A stretch of 12,025 nucleotides of DNA from Ignavibacteriales bacterium. Lineage in GTDB: Bacteria; Bacteroidota; Ignavibacteria; Ignavibacteriales; Ignavibacteriaceae. This document shows, piece by piece, positions 6,708 through 12,025 of the stretch. The number at the start of each line of letters is the position of its first letter. The stretch's first letter is position 1. The notes under the pieces were generated by a model that was not told the DNA's origin, did no database searches, and saw only the letters and a program-made list of their open reading frames with translations. Location of the stretch: contig PLNZ01000107.1 of the NCBI GenBank assembly GCA_003142915.1, positions 328 to 12,352 on the forward strand, written 5' to 3'. Both the position numbers and the translations under genes were made by a program.

Positions 6708-8411
6708 TTATAATCCCATTAATTCTTTTGCGCCGTTTAAGCTTGCTTCCGTAATTATTTCGCCACTCATAAGTTTGGCTACTTCTCTAATACGCTCATT
6801 ATCTTTCAGTTTACTAATTGAGCTGACAACTCTTTCCTCGTTCAATTTTTTTTCTACCGAATAATGATGGTCAGCCAAAGCGGCTATTTGCGGAAGGTGC
6901 GTAATTGAAATTATTTGATGATACTGAGCTAATGATTTCAAAGCCTGTCCGACTTTTTGAGCAATCCTCCCGCTGACTCCCGTATCAATTTCATCAAAAA
7001 TCAGAAGAGGAAGCTTATCATTTTTTGCCAGAATGGTTTTAAGGGCAAGCATAATCCTCGATACTTCACCGCCGGAAGCAACTTTTACCAGCGGTTTAGG
7101 GTCTTCACCGCGATTTGTTGAAATAAAGAATTCAACTTCATCGTACCCGGAGTGATTTGCTTTAAAACACTTTCCACTTACAAGTATATAATTTTCCGAT
7201 GTTTCATCTGCCGGAATTTGATTTATCTGAACGGTAAATTCTGAATCAGGAATGCCGAGAAAGCCTAAAGCTTCTTTAACATCTTTTTGAATTTTTTTTG
7301 CGGTTTCTTTTCTTTTCTTTGATATTGTTTCTGCCGCAGCGCCGCTCTTTTTTCTCAATTCATTTATTTGAGCTTCAAGTTTTAAAATATTTTCCGAATA
7401 GTTCTCTGCAAGATCAAATTCTCTACCGATTCTCTCTCTGTGTTTTAAAACAGCTTTAATAGACCCACCATATTTTTTCTTTAATAGATTTAATGCACCA
7501 AGACGATCCCTAATCTCTCCAAGATGCTGCGGATCTATATCAACCCGGGATTTATAATCCCTTATGAATTTTGAAATATCATTTATCAACGTAAGAGCGG
7601 AATCGATTTCCGAGGAAACATCAGAAAAAGATTTATCAATACCGTAAAGCTCTTTTATTTCATTCTGAATTTTCCCCAGTTGATCGTTAACAGAATTTTC
7701 AGAATCGTATATTAACTCATAAACAGATGACGTCAACTCCAGCAGTTTTTCGGAATTTTCAAGAATATTTAATTCTTCATTCAACTTTTCTTCTTCGCCA
7801 TCTTCAGGCGTTATATTATCAATTTCTTTAATTTGGTAAGCATAAATATCTTTCTTTTCCCACAGAATTGTTTCCTGTTCTTTTAGTGAATTTAATTCTA
7901 AAGTTAATTTTGATAACTGCCTGTACAGCCCGCTATATTCTTCCAGAAGTCCGTCAAAGTTTCCATATTCATCAAGAAATTCTATATGTGTTTCTGTTCT
8001 TAGCAATGATTGATGCTCATGCTGCCCATGTAAATCAACCAGAAGATTCCCGACATCTTTAATTAGAGAGAGAGAAACAGGCGTATCATTTATAAAGCAT
8101 CTATTAGAACCCTTTAAGGAAATTTCCCTACGCATAATTAATTCGGGAGAGAATTCAATATCATTTTGTTCTAAGATTTTTTTTACCTTTGTATTTAGTT
8201 CAACATCGAAGATTCCTTCAACCACTGATTTGGCGGCATCTTTCCTTACAACCTCGGTTGATGCCCGATCTCCAAGCAGTAAACTCATAGCATCAATTAA
8301 TATAGATTTGCCTGCCCCTGTTTCGCCTGTTATAATATTTAAACCGGAACCGAATTCAACATTAACATGTTCAATTAGAGCGTAATCTTTTACTTGCAGA
8401 GATTTTATCAT
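6708..8411 (-). CDS. recN: DNA repair protein RecN
   Basis: SMC-like ATPase that acts at DNA double-strand breaks and promotes end or sister cohesion before RecA-dependent repair. The 567-residue protein has the full layout: an N-terminal ATPase half with Walker A GETGAGKS at 29-36 and the RecN-typical LLLGDRAS at 44-51, a QHEHQ Q-loop-like block near 131-135, a long coiled-coil stretch roughly 150-390 rich in Glu, Lys and Leu, and a C-terminal half with the ABC signature ASGGE at 445-449, Walker B LLIFDEID at 469-476 and the switch His505 in SITHLPQIA. Length is normal for the family (about 550-570). The ATG at 8411 begins directly with the conserved MIKSLQVKDYALIE, so it is secure although there is no SD. 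It starts 23 bp after the Nudix stop, which suggests translational coupling or re-initiation. I see no SOS/LexA box near the start. Confidence 0.97.
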   Translation of the reverse strand: MIKSLQVKDYALIEHVNVEFGSGLNIITGETGAGKSILIDAMSLLLGDRASTEVVRKDAAKSVVEGIFDVELNTKVKKILEQNDIEFSPELIMRREISLKGSNRCFINDTPVSLSLIKDVGNLLVDLHGQHEHQSLLRTETHIEFLDEYGNFDGLLEEYSGLYRQLSKLTLELNSLKEQETILWEKKDIYAYQIKEIDNITPEDGEEEKLNEELNILENSEKLLELTSSVYELIYDSENSVNDQLGKIQNEIKELYGIDKSFSDVSSEIDSALTLINDISKFIRDYKSRVDIDPQHLGEIRDRLGALNLLKKKYGGSIKAVLKHRERIGREFDLAENYSENILKLEAQINELRKKSGAAAETISKKRKETAKKIQKDVKEALGFLGIPDSEFTVQINQIPADETSENYILVSGKCFKANHSGYDEVEFFISTNRGEDPKPLVKVASGGEVSRIMLALKTILAKNDKLPLLIFDEIDTGVSGRIAQKVGQALKSLAQYHQIISITHLPQIAALADHHYSVEKKLNEERVVSSISKLKDNERIREVAKLMSGEIITEASLNGAKELMGL

Positions 8412-8431
8412 AAGCTGAAATGATTTTAATA

Positions 8432-8446
8432 AAGCTAATTTAGCTT
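8432..8446. other. 15-nt palindrome spanning the Nudix stop codon just before recN
   Basis: AAGCTAA-T-TTAGCTT is a perfect inverted repeat with one central base. It includes the Nudix TAG stop (8435-8437) and sits 21 nt before the recN ATG. In mRNA it could fold as a 6-bp stem with a 3-nt loop. It has no T-run after it, so it is not a terminator; a role in recN translation is possible but unproven. Confidence 0.3.
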
Positions 8447-8965
8447 ATTTTTAGCTAAGTATATACCGCAAATGGTCTTGGCATCGATTATTTCACCATT
8501 TGTTATCTTCCGATCGATCTCATCCAAGGAAAATTCAAGAATTTCCATCCCATATTCACCTTCTTCACGATTATGATTACCGGGGATTAGGTCTTTAGCA
8601 AGATAAAGGTGTAAAATCTCGTTACAGAATCCGGGTGATGTTGAAATTATTCCGAGCTTTTCAATTTTACCCGTCTTATATCCGGTTTCTTCCTCAAGTT
8701 CACGAACAGCACAAACAAGAGGATCTTCTCCCTTGTCTAATTTTCCTGCCGGGAGTTCCAGTATAGCCTGTTGTATAGGATACCGAAATTGCCTGACTAA
8801 AATAATTTTCCCGTCATCTTTAACAGCAACTGTTGCAGCACCGCCGGGATGTACTGCAATTTCCCTAATTCCTAAATTGCCGCTGTCATATTCAATGTGA
8901 TCTACTTTTAAATCAAATATTTTCCCATTAAATAATGTTTCGCTTTTCTTCAGTTTAAAATTCAT
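8435..8965 (-). CDS. Nudix hydrolase, ADP-ribose pyrophosphatase type
   Basis: Cytoplasmic Nudix enzyme of 176 residues, expected to split ADP-ribose (or a related nucleoside diphosphate sugar) into AMP and the sugar phosphate. The Nudix box is perfect: G74-x5-E80-x7-R88-E89-L-x-E92-E93-x-G95-Y96. A proline sits 16 residues after the box glycine (Pro111 in TSPGFCNE), the family mark of ADP-ribose pyrophosphatases, and Glu116 follows it. The N-terminal strands (LFNGKIFDLKVDHIEY) and RQFRYPIQ at 58-65 are typical of this subgroup, which works as a domain-swapped dimer. The ATG at 8965 has no SD; the leader contains the 10-bp palindrome ACTTATAAGT (8972-8981). It follows the peptidase gene after 107 bp that hold a GC-rich repeat, and precedes recN by 23 bp. 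The family call is firm; the substrate is an inference from the proline. Confidence 0.93.
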   Translation of the reverse strand: MNFKLKKSETLFNGKIFDLKVDHIEYDSGNLGIREIAVHPGGAATVAVKDDGKIILVRQFRYPIQQAILELPAGKLDKGEDPLVCAVRELEEETGYKTGKIEKLGIISTSPGFCNEILHLYLAKDLIPGNHNREEGEYGMEILEFSLDEIDRKITNGEIIDAKTICGIYLAKNKLN

Positions 8966-9014
8966 ATAAATACTTATAAGTTAGAAATAAAAAAATATGC
9001 AGGTTATCATTATT

Positions 9015-9057
9015 CCCCGAGTTAATCCTTCCTCCTAGCGGCGGACAGGCTTCGGGG
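9015..9057. repeat. GC-rich inverted-repeat element in the peptidase-Nudix gap
   Basis: CCCCGA (9015-9020) and TCGGGG (9052-9057) bracket a GC-rich core. The core holds the 17-mer CCTAGCGGCGGACAGGC (9034-9050), which occurs exactly, in reverse complement, at 11662-11678 in the repeat island about 2.6 kb away. In the minus-strand transcript this would place a folded element between the peptidase and Nudix cistrons. Its base composition contrasts sharply with the surrounding AT-rich spacer. Confidence 0.6.
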
Positions 9058-9072
9058 CTACTTTTTGATTTC

Positions 9073-11100
9073 CTATTTTTTGTGTTTTTCAAACCAGTCA
9101 AAAACCGAATTCCACCAGAAACGGGCATCCTGCGGTTTAGTGACAAAATGAAATTCATCAGGGAAATACAAAAATTTACTTTCAACTCCGAGCCGTTGCA
9201 GCGAAGTAAAAAGCTGGAATGCTTGTTCTTCAGGCACCCTGTAATCGCGTGCACCTTCTACAATCAGCATAGGCGTTTTAGCATTTTGAATAAACCTTGC
9301 AGGATTCCATTTTTCATACAACTTTCTGTTTTGCCAGGGAGTTCCGTTGAATTCCCATTCAGGGAACCAGAGTTCTTCGGTAGTTCCCCACATACTTTCC
9401 GTATTAAAGACACCGTCGTGAGAAACAAGCGCATTAAAACGGTTTGTATGTCCCTCAATCCAGTTAATCATATACCCGCCGAATGAAGCGCCCGCTGCAA
9501 ATGTATTTTTAGAATCTATAAATTTGAAATTTTTAAGAGAATAATCATAAACCTTCATTAAATCTTCATAAGGTCTCCCGCCCCAATCTTTAGAGACATC
9601 ATTTGTAAATTGTTGACCGTAGCCCGTGCTTCCTGTTGGGTTAGGCGCAATTACAACATAACCTTTTGATGCAAACATTTCAATATTCCAGCGGAAATGG
9701 AAATCATCTTCCCAATGTCCCTGCGGCCCTCCATGAATTAAAAAAATCAACGGATACTTTTTCAATGGATCAAAGAACGGCGGCTTAACCAAAATTGATT
9801 GAACTTTTTTACCTGCCGCGCCCGTACACCAGAAACTTTCCATTGGAATCATTTCAATGTTTGCAAGACGGTCTTTGTTTAAATAAGTAATTTGATTGGC
9901 ATCGCCTCCAACGGTATTAAGCGAAAATATTTCGTAAGGAAGAGTCGAACGCTGCTGCTTGAAGTAAATTGATTTGCCATCAGCAGAAATTGCTAAACCC
10001 ATATTACTATGATCTTTCAATATTAAATTAATCTTTTCAGTCTCAACATCTATCTGATAAATTGAGTTATATACCTCATTGTTTGCAATAAAGTAAATAC
10101 TTTTTGAATCGGGGGACCATAAAATTTCACTTATTGACCTGTCAAAGTTCTTCGTAAGGTTTTTCAGTTCGCCTGTATTTCTGTCATATAAAATTAGAAA
10201 AGCCTGATCCGACTCATGCCCCGGAACAACCATCGAAGTAAACGCAATATAATTACCATCCGGGGAATAAACAGGCTGATTATTATTTCCCTTACTTTGG
10301 GAAATTAATTTCGCCGGGGCTTTTTCATTCTTTTTAATATCCAAAATATTAACAATAAAAACCTCATTATTCGTGCTTGCGGCAACAGTTGAATCCGGAT
10401 TCATAGTATACGCAATTTCTTTATCATCAGGTGAAAAGTTAAAATCATTTTCACTGCCGAGATCAAGAGGCGGGACATCATTCGGCATCAAATAATTCAG
10501 ATCATTATATACTTTTGAAGAAGCATCAAATAAAAACAAATGACTCCTTTTATCATCAAGCCAGTGATTCCACGATCTATACATCAAATGAGTAAGAACT
10601 TTAACATTCAATTTTGTTTTTTTATGCTCATCATCTTTATTTTTATTGCAATCAGGCGAATTGCAATCCGGATAAACTTTTGAAACTATTAAAAACTTAC
10701 TACCGTCATGCGACCATCTGAAATCATCAACCCCGGTATAAAGGTCGGTAATCTGTGCATCATCAGAACCATCGATTTTACAGGTATGAATCTGGTCACT
10801 AGTAAGATATGCAATCATTTTCCCGTCCGAAGAAAATTTCGGCGCAGTTTCATCCTTTTGAGAATTTTTTAAAAGCCGAAGATTAGTGCCGTCTGCATTG
10901 ATTAAATAAATATCACTATTCCCCTTATTATCATCCATATTGTAAGAGGAAACCGAAAATGCAATAGTTTTTCCATCAGGGGAAAGATCAAAAGAGCCTA
11001 TTCTCTTCATTGCCCAAAGATCATCAACATTTAACGGGTGTTTTTCCTGGGCGAATAACATAAACGGCAAACAAAGAAGAATGGTAAGAAACGTTTTCAT
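9073..11100 (-). CDS. secreted S9-family serine peptidase, DPP5-like
   Basis: Exported prolyl-oligopeptidase-family peptidase of 675 residues, close in layout to Bacteroidota dipeptidyl peptidase 5, which removes dipeptides from peptides in the periplasm. Residues 1-18 are a signal peptide (LPFMLFAQ). A beta-propeller follows, with seven PD40/TolB-like repeats at about 39, 89, 129, 222, 278, 328 and 371 (patterns such as LSPDGKTIAF and WSPDSKSIYF). The catalytic alpha/beta-hydrolase domain has HGGPQGHW at 456-463, GSTGYGQ at 490-496, and the triad Ser539 (GASFGGY), Asp619 (GARDYRVP) and His651 (PDEFHFV). All are present, so it should be active. A linker with two cysteines (146, 151) between blades could form a disulfide. 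The ATG has a GAGGG SD (11105-11109, 4 nt spacing). First gene of the minus-strand series. DPP5 against other S9C peptidases is a judgement from length and motifs. Confidence 0.92.
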   Translation of the reverse strand: MKTFLTILLCLPFMLFAQEKHPLNVDDLWAMKRIGSFDLSPDGKTIAFSVSSYNMDDNKGNSDIYLINADGTNLRLLKNSQKDETAPKFSSDGKMIAYLTSDQIHTCKIDGSDDAQITDLYTGVDDFRWSHDGSKFLIVSKVYPDCNSPDCNKNKDDEHKKTKLNVKVLTHLMYRSWNHWLDDKRSHLFLFDASSKVYNDLNYLMPNDVPPLDLGSENDFNFSPDDKEIAYTMNPDSTVAASTNNEVFIVNILDIKKNEKAPAKLISQSKGNNNQPVYSPDGNYIAFTSMVVPGHESDQAFLILYDRNTGELKNLTKNFDRSISEILWSPDSKSIYFIANNEVYNSIYQIDVETEKINLILKDHSNMGLAISADGKSIYFKQQRSTLPYEIFSLNTVGGDANQITYLNKDRLANIEMIPMESFWCTGAAGKKVQSILVKPPFFDPLKKYPLIFLIHGGPQGHWEDDFHFRWNIEMFASKGYVVIAPNPTGSTGYGQQFTNDVSKDWGGRPYEDLMKVYDYSLKNFKFIDSKNTFAAGASFGGYMINWIEGHTNRFNALVSHDGVFNTESMWGTTEELWFPEWEFNGTPWQNRKLYEKWNPARFIQNAKTPMLIVEGARDYRVPEEQAFQLFTSLQRLGVESKFLYFPDEFHFVTKPQDARFWWNSVFDWFEKHKK

Positions 11101-11134
11101 CTTTCCCTCGAATTGATTTCTGATTTTTATTTCT

Positions 11135-11163
11135 AAAATAGCTCAACTTGCATTTAAAGGCAA
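11135..11163 (-). promoter_or_regulatory. candidate promoter for the S9 peptidase gene
   Basis: On the minus strand, TTGCCT (11163-11158) and TATTTT (11140-11135) are 17 nt apart, a fair sigma-70-like match. The start would be near 11128, giving a leader of about 28 nt that carries the GAGGG SD. Composition is AT-rich, so chance is a real alternative. Confidence 0.28.
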
Positions 11164-11240
11164 TTAAAACAGCAGTGTCATTCATAATTTCAAATCCGCA
11201 ATAGGAATAAAAAACTCTACCAAACTCTACATAAAACTGA

Positions 11241-11270
11241 AATGAACTACCCCGCCGCAAGCGGACGGGG
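11241..11270. repeat. palindromic repeat family A, copy 1
   Basis: AATGAACTAC (11241-11250) leads into a hairpin: CCCCG CCG (11250-11257), loop CAAG, CGG A CGGGG (11262-11270, one unpaired A). The same 10-nt lead and hairpin recur at 11730-11760, and the hairpin with its right flank recurs at 11781-11820. Confidence 0.75.
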
Positions 11271-11531
11271 AATTTACCCAAAGAGATTAATACGGATTCG
11301 CCATAGTAAGTCACGCTTTTGGGATTTGTATATCCTCTAATTTGACTTCTTCTATACAGTGTACCTAAGTTCAATAATAAATAGCAAAAATGTTCCATTT
11401 TTTGCGTTTTTTTGACGGTATAATCTCCAATTTTCATCAAAAAAACCCCATTTTTTTACACAAAATAATTTGTAATTACTTATAATATATAAAGTTAACT
11501 ATCACCCCCCCTCCCCAGGCGTGAACTTACT

Positions 11532-11559
11532 CCTGCCTACCTGCCGGCAGGCAGGCAGG
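11532..11559. repeat. 28-nt near-perfect palindrome (CCTG/CAGG type)
   Basis: Left arm CCTGCCTACCTGCC (11532-11545) is directly followed by right arm GGCAGGCAGGCAGG (11546-11559). Thirteen of 14 positions pair, the exception being A against C. The arms abut, so the element is self-complementary at DNA level (cruciform or binding site) and in RNA would form a strong hairpin; a T5 run follows shortly after (11564-11568). Confidence 0.75.
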
Positions 11560-11647
11560 TTAGTTTTTCTACTAATGTGTCACTGCGCTGCAGCTTTGTA
11601 AAGCCATTCATGGTCAATTATTTAAGCCGCAGAGCGGTAGTATACCC

Positions 11648-11679
11648 GCCTAGCCGGGCAGGCCTGTCCGCCGCTAGGC
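11648..11679. repeat. long imperfect palindrome containing the 17-mer shared with the peptidase-Nudix gap
   Basis: The outer arms GCCTAGC (11648-11654) and GCTAGGC (11673-11679) pair perfectly. The inner arms GGGCAGG (11656-11662) and CCTGTCC (11663-11669) pair with one G-T. Positions 11662-11678 are the exact reverse complement of 9034-9050. Confidence 0.72.
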
Positions 11680-11729
11680 AGATTATTAGTAAAATGAAAA
11701 ATCAGCGACATAGTAACGCCTGGAATTAT

Positions 11730-11760
11730 AATGAACTACTCCGCCGCAAGCGGGCGGAGT
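11730..11760. repeat. palindromic repeat family A, copy 2
   Basis: Same AATGAACTAC lead (11730-11739) as copy 1. The arms ACTCCGCC (11738-11745) and GGCGGAGT (11753-11760) pair perfectly over 8 bp around a 7-nt loop. Relative to copy 1, a C-to-T change at 11740 is matched by a G-to-A change at its pairing partner 11758. Confidence 0.75.
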
Positions 11761-11774
11761 ATCAAAACACCGGA

Positions 11775-11820
11775 ACGGATTCCGCCGCAAGCGACGGGGA
11801 ATTCGACCCCGGAAAGATTA
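11775..11820. repeat. palindromic repeat family A, copy 3 (hairpin plus right flank)
   Basis: CCGCCGCAAGCG-ACGGGGAATT (11782-11803) repeats the core of copy 1 with one G missing. The following flank (CCC, then GATTAA at 11815-11820) is also recognisable after copy 1 (ACCCAAAGAGATTAA, to about 11290). ACGGATTC just before it (11775-11782) also occurs after copy 1 at about 11292-11299, so modules appear reordered. CGGGG/CCCCG (11795-11799 and 11807-11811) offers an alternative hairpin. Confidence 0.65.
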
Positions 11821-11854
11821 AACCTCAGAGGTTGAAGCCAAACCTCGGAGGTTT
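11820..11854. repeat. paired AACCTC/GAGGTT palindromes forming one long hairpin
   Basis: Two adjacent palindromes, AACCTC-A-GAGGTT (11821-11833) and AACCTC-G-GAGGTT (11841-11853), are separated by the 7-nt GAAGCCA. The first pairs with the second over 14 positions with a single central mismatch, giving a long stem with a 7-nt loop. T5 follows at about 11863-11867, so a terminator-like role is possible. I recall similar AACCTC/GAGGTT repeats from Bacteroidota intergenic DNA but cannot verify it here. Confidence 0.7.
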
Positions 11855-11896
11855 CCAACTTGTTTTTATCGGGTTGCCATTTGTTATAAGTATTTC

Positions 11897-11910
11897 GTCC
11901 CTACCGGGAC
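11897..11910. repeat. GTCCC/GGGAC short hairpin
   Basis: GTCCC (11897-11901), loop TACC, GGGAC (11906-11910) form a 5-bp GC-rich stem with a tetraloop, in an AT-rich setting and 43 nt after the previous palindrome. Confidence 0.5.
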
Positions 11911-11979
11911 TAAGGAAATAAGGTATGTATGTTTTAAGGAACATCGGTGAATGCGGCATGGTGAGTTATTATTCAATGC

Positions 11980-11999
11980 AATGTGTCACCGCTACGCGG
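11980..11999. repeat. AATGTGTCAC repeat with CCGC/GCGG hairpin
   Basis: AATGTGTCAC (11980-11989) also occurs at 11574-11583, 406 bp away. Here it runs into CCGC-TAC-GCGG (11989-11999), a short hairpin. The earlier copy runs into a GC-rich ...GCGCTGCAGC... stretch that is similar but not identical, suggesting two diverged members of one family. Confidence 0.5.
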
Positions 12000-12025
12000 C
12001 TCTGATTGTTGTTTTTGTAAATGAT

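Larger units (their letters stand above)
11164..12025. other. non-coding island dense in palindromic repeats, right edge of window
   Basis: About 860 bp with no supported gene. AT-rich filler alternates with short GC-rich palindromes of at least five families, listed separately. A 9-nt tandem AAACTCTAC (11212-11220 and 11222-11230) and a C7-T-C4 run (about 11504-11515) are also present. The single long open frame here (11577-11921, plus) runs straight across the repeats, lacks an SD and has a low-complexity product, so I treat it as chance. No transposase or terminal repeat pair typical of an IS is seen. The island continues past the window edge. Confidence 0.6.

Noticed and set aside
8955..9254. 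99-codon minus-strand ORF between the peptidase and Nudix genes
   Set aside because: Mostly out-of-frame sequence of the S9 peptidase C-terminus plus the repeat element; the product has no coherent domain.
11024..11440. 138-codon minus-strand ORF upstream of the peptidase
   Set aside because: It overlaps the peptidase signal-peptide coding region in another frame and crosses a palindromic repeat; the peptidase has a proper SD and promoter of its own.
11577..11921. 114-codon plus-strand open frame in the repeat island
   Set aside because: It runs through several unrelated palindromic repeats, has no SD, and its predicted product shows no domain or plausible composition. The frame is open because of the GC-rich repeats.
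11211..12025. CRISPR array
   Set aside because: The repeats are of different lengths and families, irregularly spaced, and have no uniform spacers or cas genes nearby.
11100..12025. Insertion sequence
   Set aside because: No transposase-like coding sequence and no matching terminal inverted repeats with target duplication could be seen; only short palindromes.

Overview
The window looks like chromosome from an AT-rich bacterium of the Bacteroidota/Chlorobiota group, most plausibly an Ignavibacteria-type organism. This is an inference. It rests on the Bacteroidota-style secreted enzymes (a PafA-like phosphatase and a DPP5-like S9 peptidase), low GC, mixed Shine-Dalgarno use, and several candidate promoters of the ordinary sigma-70 kind (TTGACA/TATAAT-like) rather than the TTTG/TAnnTTTG type of true Bacteroidetes. 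No 16S or other decisive marker is present.

Left part (1-3410): a class III-like PPK2 polyphosphate kinase on the plus strand converges on a secreted dienelactone-hydrolase-family enzyme on the minus strand. Next comes a small secreted protein of unknown function, also on the minus strand. Both minus genes have good SD sites and plausible own promoters. About 650 bp of very AT-rich DNA without a supported gene follows.

Middle (3411-5464, plus strand): a decapitated HAD phosphatase keeps the C-terminal half with motifs II-IV but has lost the catalytic Asp and the cap. It is followed after 41 bp by an intact secreted PafA-type alkaline phosphatase with all recognised catalytic residues.

Right part (11100 down to 5504, minus strand): four co-directional genes encode a secreted DPP5-like serine peptidase, an ADP-ribose-pyrophosphatase-type Nudix hydrolase, the DNA-repair ATPase RecN, and HemW, a radical-SAM protein linked to heme handling. 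Nudix and recN are 23 bp apart and probably cotranscribed. The gap before Nudix carries a GC-rich repeat, and the gap before hemW carries a terminator-like hairpin, so the cluster may not be one simple operon.

Right edge (11101-12025): a non-coding island packed with GC-rich palindromic repeats of several families. Two copies of one hairpin differ by a compensatory base-pair change, and one 17-nt sequence also occurs inverted in the peptidase-Nudix gap. This is the most unusual part of the window. I see no defence system, CRISPR array, transposase, tRNA or rRNA, and most genes here are ordinary housekeeping or secreted enzymes.
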